Shown one piece after another: positions 1 through 5,033 of a stretch of DNA of 6,276 bases (its first letter is position 1; the number at the start of each line of letters is the position of its first letter). The DNA is from Fretibacterium sp. (GTDB lineage: Bacteria > Synergistota > Synergistia > Synergistales > Aminobacteriaceae). The stretch lies in contig JAEEGY010000179.1 in assembly GCA_016280565.1 (NCBI GenBank), positions 1-6,276 of the forward strand. Direction: 5' to 3'. The notes under the pieces are model-generated. The model was not told where the DNA came from and ran no database searches. It saw only the letters and a program-made list of their open reading frames with translations. Made by a program: the position numbers and the translations under genes.

Positions 1-105
1 CATGAAGCAATCCAGCCCAAAGGCAACGGGGACGCCGAGAAGGATAACCTCCCACGTCACGCGGCCGTTTAATGTCACCCAGAGGAAGAAATATACTAAG
101 GTCAT
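1..105 (-). CDS. mrpE: Na+/H+ antiporter subunit E (MrpE/MnhE-like), N-terminal fragment
   Basis: Only the first 35 codons are present; the gene continues past the left edge. The start ATG (105 to 103) follows an AAAGGAGG ribosome binding site (118 to 111) with a 5-base spacer. The peptide begins MTLVYFFLWVTLNGR and continues VTWEVILLGVPVAFGLDCFM. It has a hydrophobic helix, then an Asn-Gly-Arg turn and an aromatic/acidic pair (Trp-Glu), then a second hydrophobic helix. This matches the start of MrpE-type subunits in many anaerobes, where a first helix is followed by an LNGR/LNGK-x-T motif. In that family, E is a small membrane subunit of a multi-subunit cation/proton antiporter usually encoded with subunits F, G, B, C and D. 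The neighbours that would confirm this lie outside the window. The call rests on the N-terminal motif alone; another small membrane protein is possible. Confidence 0.6.
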   Translation of the reverse strand, partial: MTLVYFFLWVTLNGRVTWEVILLGVPVAFGLDCFM

Positions 106-110
106 GACAG

Positions 111-118
111 CCTCCTTT
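111..118 (-). promoter_or_regulatory. Ribosome binding site of the MrpE-like gene
   Basis: On the minus strand the sequence reads AAAGGAGG, then CTGTC, then the ATG at 105. This near-perfect Shine-Dalgarno match is the main reason to accept this start and to treat the overlapping plus-strand reading frame as a shadow. Confidence 0.7.
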
Positions 119-120
119 AC

Positions 121-261
121 CCGCAGTACACATTTTTTTGATTCTCATTCTATAATCGGGTTGCCCCCATTATCTTACCGGACACAGATAAAACAAGCTT
201 TATTATAAAACATCGACTGTACTCATGCGAGTATTTTTAGGGGAAACTTCACGTGGTTTCA
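121..261. promoter_or_regulatory. Divergent AT-rich promoter region between the MrpE-like gene and manA
   Basis: This non-coding stretch is much richer in A+T than its surroundings and holds several -10-like hexamers. On the minus strand, GATAAT (172 to 167) has TTGTTT 16 bases upstream and is a reasonable promoter for the MrpE-like gene. A minus-strand TATAAT (207 to 202) lacks a recognisable -35 element. A small inverted repeat, TACTC-ATGC-GAGTA (220-233), sits between the two genes and could be a protein binding site. All assignments are by eye. Confidence 0.4.
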
Positions 262-270
262 TGTTACAAT
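262..270 (+). promoter_or_regulatory. manA: Extended -10 promoter element for manA
   Basis: TGTTACAAT combines the TG extension with a TACAAT hexamer (5 of 6 to consensus), about 40 bases before the manA start. No good -35 hexamer lies at the usual distance, which is tolerated in extended -10 promoters. Transcription would start near 277 and give a leader of roughly 33 bases, too short for a riboswitch. Confidence 0.45.
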
Positions 271-309
271 GAAGTCCTTGGGGACCTTATTTCAATGGAG
301 GGAAAACGT

Positions 310-1383
310 ATGCGGCCATTCCGGCTTAGAGCTGTCTGCAAGGATTACCTGTGGGGGGGGACCCGGCTCAAAGCCTGGGGTAAAGGAGAAGACCTGGACC
401 ATGTGGCCGGCCGGATGGAGGCAATGGTGCCTCCCCCCGGCATACCCTCCGGGCACAGGCAGCCCGACCGACCGGACGCCGCCCTCCCTCCGGGAGTGCG
501 TATGCCCGGTCGTCTGGCCGAGAGCTGGGAGCTGGCTGCGCATCCCGACGGGGACAGCGTGGTCCTGGATGGGCCCTGCGCGGGCTGGACGCTCTCACAG
601 ATCGCCGCGGAACACCCGGAGGCCGTTTCTCCGGACTATCAGCCCGGTTCGCCCTTTCCCCTGATGGTGAAGCTCATCGACGCGAAGCTGCCCCTCTCCA
701 TCCAGGTCCACCCCGACGACGCCTACGCCGCCCGCGAGGAGGGCGGCCGGGGCAAGACTGAGATGTGGACCATCCTGGACCATGAGCCAGGGGCGTTCCT
801 TTACCTGGGCTTTCAGCGGGAGGTGAGCCGGGAGGAACTGGAGCAGGCCATTACGAAGGGTACGCTGCCCGGCCTGCTGCGCCGGGTCGAGGTCCATCGG
901 GGAGAGAGCTTCTTTATCCCAGCCGGGACGATACACGCCATCGGAGGCGGCATCCTGCTGGCGGAGGTGCAGGAGAGCTCCAACCTCACCTACCGCGTCT
1001 TTGACTACAACCGCCTCGGGCCCGATGGCAAGCCTCGCCCTCTCCACATAGAGAAGGCCCTTGCCGTGACGCAGGGGAAGCCCGCGGACCCCACGCCACC
1101 GGGGGCGGAGGCCCCGCGCGCCGTCCCGGGAGGAACAATGGAGGTCCTGGCCCGTTGTCCGCAGTTCCGCGCCGGGCTTCTGCGCCTCGACGGCCAGTGG
1201 GAGTCCGCACCCCAAGGCAGATTCCTCTCGCTGCTTTGCCTGGAAGGGAACGCGGCTCTGACCCAGGACGGACTCTCGCTGGAGGCGAAGAGGGGGACCT
1301 GTCTCTTTGTCCCGGCGGACGCGGGGCCCTTCGCGCTGACCTCCGGGCAGGCCGGGGCAAAATTCCTTCTGACCTCAGCATAA
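310..1383 (+). CDS. manA: Mannose-6-phosphate isomerase, class I (ManA), with an N-terminal insertion
   Basis: Interconverts mannose 6-phosphate and fructose 6-phosphate in the cytoplasm, linking glycolysis to mannose use and GDP-mannose supply. The ATG at 310 was chosen because GGAGGG (297-302) lies 7 bases upstream and the protein then begins, like its relatives, just before the WGGT motif (residues 15-18). A longer frame from GTG 253 lacks this support. The 357 residues show the metal ligands of the cupin fold: Gln132 and His134 in QVHPDD, Glu151 in GKTEMW, and His209 in PAGTIHA. The probable catalytic Arg229 lies in NLTYRVFDY. A C-terminal beta domain follows, ending in residues 306-357. 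The protein is about 40 residues longer than the short Bacillus-type enzyme, mainly through a Pro/Gly/Arg-rich segment at about residues 27-67, between GGTRLKAWG and LAESWEL. It appears to be a single-gene unit ending in a hairpin terminator. The function is secure; the effect of the insertion is unknown. Confidence 0.93.
   Translation: MRPFRLRAVCKDYLWGGTRLKAWGKGEDLDHVAGRMEAMVPPPGIPSGHRQPDRPDAALPPGVRMPGRLAESWELAAHPDGDSVVLDGPCAGWTLSQIAAEHPEAVSPDYQPGSPFPLMVKLIDAKLPLSIQVHPDDAYAAREEGGRGKTEMWTILDHEPGAFLYLGFQREVSREELEQAITKGTLPGLLRRVEVHRGESFFIPAGTIHAIGGGILLAEVQESSNLTYRVFDYNRLGPDGKPRPLHIEKALAVTQGKPADPTPPGAEAPRAVPGGTMEVLARCPQFRAGLLRLDGQWESAPQGRFLSLLCLEGNAALTQDGLSLEAKRGTCLFVPADAGPFALTSGQAGAKFLLTSA
382..513 (+). 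repeat. Palindrome-rich in-frame insertion within manA
   Basis: This stretch encodes the extra residues between two conserved ManA blocks. It contains a perfect hairpin, GGAGGCA-ATGG-TGCCTCC (417-434). It also has a longer imperfect inverted repeat pairing CCGGCATAC (438-446) with GTATGCCCGG (500-509), plus the palindromic GGCCGGCC (405-412). The encoded peptide has low complexity and is Pro-rich (PPPG, QPDRPD, LPPG). Boundaries are approximate, set by where similarity to ordinary ManA proteins resumes at residue 69. It may be a mobile palindromic element that landed in frame, or simply an expanded surface loop. Confidence 0.4.
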
Positions 1384-1410
1384 AAAAGGCGGAGGCTTCG
1401 CGCCTCCGCC
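1382..1410. terminator. Bidirectional hairpin terminator between manA and the convergent small gene
   Basis: A 9-bp GC-rich stem (GGCGGAGGC at 1388-1396 with GCCTCCGCC at 1402-1410) closes a 5-base TTCGC loop. On the minus strand the stem is followed at once by six T residues (1387 to 1382), a textbook intrinsic terminator for the small gene, overlapping the manA stop codon. On the plus strand the tail (ACTTTCTCTTCTTTT) is weaker but usable for manA. Confidence 0.8.
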
Positions 1411-1426
1411 CCGACTTTCTCTTCTT

Positions 1427-1618
1427 TTACATATACTGCTCCACCTGGTCATGAACGACGACGAGGGAGTTGAAGTCCTCGACCTGCGGGCGCTGGATGA
1501 TGACGGGCTCCCGGACGTGCAGATAGTGGACGTCCTCATGCTTCACGGCGAAGCCACGCTCAAGGCGGTCCGTAAACCCCGACGTATTGATGATGGTGCT
1601 TGTCTGGACGATGCGCAT
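1427..1618 (-). CDS. Small protein of unknown function, 63 residues
   Basis: I do not recognise this family. The start is ATG at 1618, preceded by GGGGGAGGTG, whose GGAGG ends 8 bases before it. An in-frame GTG at 1636 would add six residues but would swallow the ribosome binding site. The protein begins MRIVQTSTIINTSGF and ends VVVHDQVEQYM. It is hydrophilic, with no signal peptide, membrane segment or Cys. It has several likely beta strands (PVIIQRP, SLVVVHDQ) and a charged middle section (TDRLERGF, KHEDVHYLHVRE). Its own ribosome binding site, a promoter-like region upstream and a strong terminator directly downstream argue that it is real. The N-terminal strand-Gly-Phe-helix pattern faintly recalls small ferredoxin-like (antibiotic biosynthesis monooxygenase) proteins, but at 63 residues it is too short and that idea is weak. 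It stands alone between two convergent or divergent genes, so context gives no role. Confidence 0.65.
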   Translation of the reverse strand: MRIVQTSTIINTSGFTDRLERGFAVKHEDVHYLHVREPVIIQRPQVEDFNSLVVVHDQVEQYM

Positions 1619-1658
1619 CTCCTTCACCTCCCCCACATCATGAGCTCTTTCTTATCTT

Positions 1659-1667
1659 ATTTTATCA
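1659..1667 (-). promoter_or_regulatory. Possible extended -10 element for the small gene
   Basis: The minus strand reads TGATAAAAT (1667 to 1659), a TG extension with TAAAAT, about 40 bases before the small gene's start. No convincing -35 hexamer accompanies it. The region is AT-rich and shared with the plus-strand promoter of the carrier gene. Confidence 0.35.
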
Positions 1668-1692
1668 TGAAGCCAAATCAGAGGAAATACGC

Positions 1693-1698
1693 TATAAT
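1693..1698 (+). promoter_or_regulatory. -10 promoter element (TATAAT) for the membrane carrier gene
   Basis: A perfect TATAAT lies 60 bases before the carrier's ATG; no strong -35 hexamer is seen 16-18 bases upstream. The predicted leader contains a short hairpin, CCTGA-ACCG-TCAGG (1709-1722), which is too small to call a riboswitch. The minus-strand gene's promoter overlaps this interval, so the two genes are transcribed divergently from about 140 bases. Confidence 0.5.
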
Positions 1699-1758
1699 CT
1701 TATATCGTCCTGAACCGTCAGGGCAAAGTTCATACCCATTGAAGGGGGTTTTTTCTGT

Positions 1759-2958
1759 ATGAGTCCTATGCTTTTCGCCCTCGTCTGCCTCGTGGCGGTG
1801 CTGGTGATCATGTCCATCGGCGACATCGTCTCCACCATCACCAAGGCTTTCGTCCCGTCCGTCTTCGTGGCGGCTGCGCTGTTCCTTGCCGGTTTCTGGC
1901 AGGGCTGGCTTCCACTGGATGTCGTCGATAAGGCCCAGATGGGCGGCATGATCGCCAACATCTCCATGTACCTGCTCATTGCGCACATGGGCACGCTGAT
2001 GAGCGTCCGTGAGCTCTGCCAGGAGTGGAAGAGCGTCGTCATCGCCGTGGCCGGCCTTGCCGGGATGTGCGCTGCGCTGCTGTATGGCGGCACTCAGCTC
2101 ATTGACCGCAACGCAATCATCGCGGGGACCCCGCCCCTGTCCGGCGGCATCGTCGCAGCCATCATCATGAGCGAGGCGGCCGCAGCCAAGGGGATGGCCC
2201 TCTGGTCCGTCATGGCTCTGCTCATCTATATCGTGCAGGGGTTCGTGGGTTATCCCATCACCGCGCTCTGCCTCAAGAGCGAGGGCAAGCGTCTGCTCCG
2301 CCTCCGCGCCGAAGGGCACGTCTTTGAGGCCAAGGGGGCCGAGTCCGAGGGCAAGAGCGGCTTCCACCTCGTCCCCGCCAAGTACCAGACCACCTACACT
2401 CACCTGGCCTGCACCGCGGCTATCGGCCTGCTCTCCCAGTTTGCCTCTGAGCAGCTCAAGGCGCTCACCACCGTCAACGTCCATCCGCTGGTCATCTGCC
2501 TTATCTTTGGCGCCATCGCCGCTGAGCTGGGCATCGTGGAACGCAAGCCGCTGCTGAAGTCCGGCTCTCTGGGCTACCTCGGCGCTATCCTGATGGTCTT
2601 CATCATGGGAATGCTGAACCGCGGCACGCCGGAGATGCTTCCCCAGCTCATGAAGCCCATCGCGGTCATCGTTGGGGTCGGCGTGGCGGGCCTGCTGGTG
2701 GCTTCCTTCATCGTTGGCAAGATCCTTGGCTACACGGGCGCGATCTCCATGGCCCTGGCCCTCACGGCGCTCTATGGCTTCCCGCCCAACTACGTTCTGA
2801 CGGACGAGGCGTCCAAGGCTCTGGCGGAAGGCGACGATACGACCTATAACTTCCTGATGGACCAGATGCTGCCCAGAATGCTGATCGGTGGGTTCGTCAC
2901 CGTGACGCTCACGTCAGTCGTCCTGGCGGGTATCTTCGCTCCCATGCTGGGCCAGTAA
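1759..2958 (+). CDS. Polytopic membrane protein, GltS/ESS-like carrier of unassigned substrate
   Basis: A 399-residue inner-membrane protein with about 10-12 hydrophobic segments: roughly 4-20, 31-50, 62-83, 92-111, 147-172, then after a charged loop 212-232, 240-260, 270-290, 298-322 and 372-396. Two less hydrophobic Gly/Ala/Pro-rich stretches look like re-entrant loops. One follows TPPLSGGIVAAIIMSEA (124-140); the other is GYTGAISMALALTALYGFPP (324-343). They occupy matching places in the two halves, separated by a hydrophilic loop at about 173-211 (EGKRLLRLRAEG). This two-half arrangement with an LSGG motif resembles Na+/glutamate symporters (GltS/ESS), but the typical GGHGT signature is missing, so substrate and coupling ion are not predictable. 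The ATG at 1759 has a GGGGG stretch 10 bases upstream; ATG 1768 is an alternative. It appears monocistronic, with a TATAAT upstream and a hairpin downstream. Confidence 0.6.
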   Translation: MSPMLFALVCLVAVLVIMSIGDIVSTITKAFVPSVFVAAALFLAGFWQGWLPLDVVDKAQMGGMIANISMYLLIAHMGTLMSVRELCQEWKSVVIAVAGLAGMCAALLYGGTQLIDRNAIIAGTPPLSGGIVAAIIMSEAAAAKGMALWSVMALLIYIVQGFVGYPITALCLKSEGKRLLRLRAEGHVFEAKGAESEGKSGFHLVPAKYQTTYTHLACTAAIGLLSQFASEQLKALTTVNVHPLVICLIFGAIAAELGIVERKPLLKSGSLGYLGAILMVFIMGMLNRGTPEMLPQLMKPIAVIVGVGVAGLLVASFIVGKILGYTGAISMALALTALYGFPPNYVLTDEASKALAEGDDTTYNFLMDQMLPRMLIGGFVTVTLTSVVLAGIFAPMLGQ

Positions 2959-2987
2959 GCGTCACCCGGCAACAAAAACTGCGGAAA

Positions 2988-3028
2988 CAAAGACGCCGTC
3001 CCCGGGAACTTTCCCGGGGACGGCTTTG
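2988..3028. terminator. Terminator between the convergent carrier gene and lysA
   Basis: A very stable stem pairs GCCGTCCCCGGG (2995-3006) with CCCGGGGACGGC (3013-3024), extendable by two A-T pairs into the loop. The flanking CAAA (2988-2991) and TTTG (3025-3028) can pair across a 3-base bulge. The T tracts on either side (TTTGTCTCTTCC on plus, GTCTTTGTTTCC on minus) are imperfect, but its place between two convergent stop codons supports a bidirectional terminator. Confidence 0.75.
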
Positions 3029-3062
3029 TCTCTTCCCTGTTCGTCTATCTGAGGAGCGCAGC

Positions 3063-4355
3063 TTATGCCCCCAGGCGTTCCGGGATGACGTCCCCCCGCA
3101 GGAGGTCTTCGGGCGTCTGGCGCGCAACGATGAGCTCAGCCCGGCCGTCCCCCACAAGGACCACTGCCGGCCGGCCAAGGCCGTTGTAGTTGCTGGCCAT
3201 GGAGTAGGTGTAGGCCCCGGAGTTGTAGAGCGCCAGCAGGTCGCCGCGCTCCACGCGGGGCAGATGCGCGTCCTCAATGAACACGTCGCCGGACTCGCAG
3301 CACTTCCCCACGACGGAGACCTTCCTTCCCTCCCAGCTGTCCGCACCCGCGTCCGCCCGCTCCACGACTGCCGCGTCATACAGGGCATCGTACAGGGGAT
3401 GGCGCGGGTTGTCCGACATCCCGCCATCCACCGCCACATACACCACATCGGGCAGTTCCTTGACGGTCTCCACGCGGTAGATCGTGATGCCCGCCTCGGA
3501 GATGATCCAACGCCCCGGCTCGATGGAAACGTTGGGGCAGGGCAGTTTGTGGGCCGCGCACTCCCGCTTCAGCGCCTCCATGATCTCGTCCATGAAGGGC
3601 CCCATGGGGACGTGGGGCTCCGACGGGTTGAGCTTCGCCCCCTGGCCGCCGCCCACGTTCAGCTCCCGCAGCTCAAAGCCCAGCTCATTGCGAAGCCGGG
3701 AGGCCGCCTCGACCACGCGGGTGAGGGAGCGAACGTGGTCCTCCGGGGAGAAGAGCTGTGAGCCGACGTGGAAGTGGAGCCCCAGAAGGTCAAGCCCCTT
3801 TCTCTCCCGGGTCATGCGCACCGCGTGGGACAGCATGGGGCCGTCAATGGGCAGGCCGAACTTGCTGCCCGTCTTGCCCGTGGCGATGAAGGCGTGGGTG
3901 TGAGCGTCGACCCCAGGCGCCACACGCAGCAGGACCGGGGCCGTCTTGCCCGCAGCCTCCGCCTTGTCCGCCAGGACCTCCAGCTCCGTCAGGCTGTCCA
4001 CGATGATCCGCCCCACGCCGGACGAAAGCGCAGCGTCCAGCTCCTCTTCGCTCTTGGCGTTGCCGTTCATCTCGATCCGGTCCGGGGGAAAACCTGCGGA
4101 AAGCGCGATGCGCAGTTCCCCAAGGGAGACCACGTCCAGGCCCAGCCCCTCCTGATCGATGATCCGGGCCATCGTCCGCGTCAGGAAGGCCTTGCTGGCG
4201 TAGCTGGCCCGCGTCCCCGGCCAACGCTCCAGGAAATCTTTCCGCACCTCCGCGCACCGGGCCCGCACAACGGATTCGTCGATCACATACAAAGGCGTGC
4301 CAAAACGTTTGGCCAGTTCCACGCAGTCCACGCCGCCCCAAATCAGATGAGACAC
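3063..4355 (-). CDS. lysA: Diaminopimelate decarboxylase (LysA)
   Basis: Pyridoxal-phosphate enzyme that decarboxylates meso-diaminopimelate to L-lysine, the last step of lysine synthesis, in the cytoplasm. The 430 residues, normal for the family, show the alanine-racemase-like barrel followed by the beta domain. The cofactor Lys55 is in YASKAF, and His194/His196 are in LHFHVGSQ. The phosphate-binding glycines are NVGGGQG (233-239), and Glu279 is in EPGRW. Active-site Cys353 and Glu354 are in CCESGD, and Tyr384 is in AYTYSMASNYNG. The start is GTG at 4355: GAGGGG lies 7 bases upstream, and the protein then opens like its relatives with FGTPLYVID at residues 18-26. The reading frame stays open further upstream, but only through the terminator hairpin and rubrerythrin gene. 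A homologous arginine or carboxynorspermidine decarboxylase is less likely given the CESGD and SMASNYN motifs. No other lysine gene is present in the window. Confidence 0.92.
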   Translation of the reverse strand: MSHLIWGGVDCVELAKRFGTPLYVIDESVVRARCAEVRKDFLERWPGTRASYASKAFLTRTMARIIDQEGLGLDVVSLGELRIALSAGFPPDRIEMNGNAKSEEELDAALSSGVGRIIVDSLTELEVLADKAEAAGKTAPVLLRVAPGVDAHTHAFIATGKTGSKFGLPIDGPMLSHAVRMTRERKGLDLLGLHFHVGSQLFSPEDHVRSLTRVVEAASRLRNELGFELRELNVGGGQGAKLNPSEPHVPMGPFMDEIMEALKRECAAHKLPCPNVSIEPGRWIISEAGITIYRVETVKELPDVVYVAVDGGMSDNPRHPLYDALYDAAVVERADAGADSWEGRKVSVVGKCCESGDVFIEDAHLPRVERGDLLALYNSGAYTYSMASNYNGLGRPAVVLVGDGRAELIVARQTPEDLLRGDVIPERLGA

Positions 4356-4372
4356 AGTAACACCCCTCTCAT
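4343..4372 (-). other. Nine-codon open frame overlapping the lysA start
   Basis: ATG at 4372 opens a frame encoding MRGVLLCLI that ends at TGA 4343, overlapping the lysA GTG start in another frame. It spans the lysA ribosome binding site and has only a weak AGGA of its own. It may be chance, or a translational coupling device; nothing in its residues suggests a lysine-sensing attenuator. Confidence 0.15.
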
Positions 4373-4391
4373 AAATCCTGCCATAAAAGGA

Positions 4392-4419
4392 ACGCCGGCC
4401 CTGTTTTCGAGGCCGGCGT
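4392..4419 (-). terminator. Hairpin after rubrerythrin, just upstream of lysA
   Basis: A perfect 9-bp stem (ACGCCGGCC at 4392-4400 with GGCCGGCGT at 4411-4419) closes a 10-base loop, ten bases after the rubrerythrin stop. On the minus strand the stem is followed by TCCTTTTA, a weak T tract. Its upstream-facing edge is only 36 bases from the lysA GTG. It therefore either ends the rubrerythrin transcript, leaving little room for a separate lysA promoter, or acts as a partial terminator or RNA-stabilising hairpin within an rbr-lysA transcript. Confidence 0.65.
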
Positions 4420-4428
4420 CGTTTTGCC

Positions 4429-4992
4429 TTAGTAGTTTTCGGCCTTCTTTTGGAAGTACGCCTTTGGATGCCCGCAGACGGGGCACAGCTCCGGGGCTTT
4501 TTTGCCCACCACGATGTGCCCGCAGTTGGAGCACTGCCAGATCGTGTCACCATCAGAGGAGAAGACGATCTCCTTCTTCACGTTGTCCAGCAGCTTGAGG
4601 TAACGCGCCTCGTGCTCATTCTCAATGGCTGCCACGGACTCGAAGAGAGTGGCGATGTCGGCAAAGCCCTCCTCCCGCGCCGTCCTGGCGAAGCCGGGGT
4701 ACATATCCGTCCACTCGCCGTTCTCGCCGGCCGCCGCGGACGCGAGGTTCTCCGCCGTGTCCCCGATGCCGCCAAGGATCTTGAACCACATCTTAGCATG
4801 TTCCTTCTCGTTGCCGGCCGTTTCCTCAAAGAGGTTCGCGATCTGGACGTAGCCGTCCTTCTTCGCCTTGGACGCGAAGTAGGTGTACTTGTTCCGCGCC
4901 TGGGACTCCCCGGCGAAGGCCGCCCAGAGGTTTGCCTCCGTCTTCGTCCCCTTCAGTTCCTTTGCCCTGCTTCTCAGAAAATCTTCAGCCAT
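4429..4992 (-). CDS. rbr: Rubrerythrin (di-iron peroxidase with C-terminal rubredoxin domain)
   Basis: Cytoplasmic non-haem iron enzyme that reduces hydrogen peroxide to water, a main oxidative-stress defence of anaerobes. The 187 residues contain the four-helix ferritin-like domain (about 15-140) and a rubredoxin domain (about 150-187). Likely di-iron ligands are Glu19, Glu29, Glu62 and His65 in ENEKEH-like NEKEH, Glu93 and Asp96 in [10 protein letters not shown], and Glu124 and His127 in IENEHEARY. The rubredoxin iron is held by Cys154, Cys157, Cys170 and Cys173 (CSNCG and CPVCG). The start ATG at 4992 has AAAGGAGA 8 bases upstream. Asp96 stands where the Desulfovibrio enzyme has Glu; such a swap is seen in related proteins. 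It lies downstream of the surface-protein gene on the same strand with a 41-base gap and no hairpin, so read-through is possible alongside its own AT-rich promoter-like sequence. Confidence in identity is very high. Confidence 0.95.
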   Translation of the reverse strand: MAEDFLRSRAKELKGTKTEANLWAAFAGESQARNKYTYFASKAKKDGYVQIANLFEETAGNEKEHAKMWFKILGGIGDTAENLASAAAGENGEWTDMYPGFARTAREEGFADIATLFESVAAIENEHEARYLKLLDNVKKEIVFSSDGDTIWQCSNCGHIVVGKKAPELCPVCGHPKAYFQKKAENY

Positions 4993-5022
4993 GATACCCG
5001 TCTCCTTTCGTTTCGTTGGATC

Positions 5023-5032
5023 ATTTTATAAT
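5023..5032 (-). promoter_or_regulatory. rbr: Possible -10 element for rubrerythrin
   Basis: The minus strand reads ATTATAAAAT just after the surface-protein stop codon, containing overlapping TATAAA and TAAAAT hexamers about 30 bases before the rubrerythrin start. Any -35 element would fall inside the end of the upstream gene, where the sequence is GC-rich and no consensus match is seen. Confidence 0.35.
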
Positions 5033-5033
5033 C

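Noticed and set aside
2..208. Plus-strand open frame of 68 codons at the left edge
   Set aside because: It is antisense to the MrpE-like gene, which has a strong ribosome binding site and a recognisable N-terminus, and it runs on into AT-rich promoter sequence. It has no ribosome binding site in view.
253..309. Longer manA start at GTG 253
   Set aside because: It would place the promoter-like TACAAT and the GGAGGG site inside the coding region, and the extra 19 residues do not resemble ManA. ATG 310 is well supported.
1699..1758. Riboswitch in the carrier gene leader
   Set aside because: The leader is about 55 bases with one 5-bp hairpin, too short and simple for any riboswitch class I know.
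1451..1762. Plus-strand open frame opposite the small gene
   Set aside because: It lacks a ribosome binding site, crosses the divergent promoter region and overlaps the carrier's start. The minus-strand frame has proper signals.
1678..2484. Long minus-strand frame opposite the carrier gene
   Set aside because: Its His/Asp/Gly-rich composition is typical of the antisense of a GC-rich membrane protein gene. The plus-strand product has clear membrane segments and gene signals.
4356..4553. Upstream in-frame extension of lysA
   Set aside because: The frame happens to stay open through the terminator hairpin and the end of rubrerythrin. Family length and the ribosome binding site place the start at GTG 4355.
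3768..4598. Plus-strand frame of 276 codons opposite lysA
   Set aside because: It is antisense to the unmistakable LysA motifs, crosses the intergenic hairpin and enters the rubrerythrin gene. It has no coherent domain.
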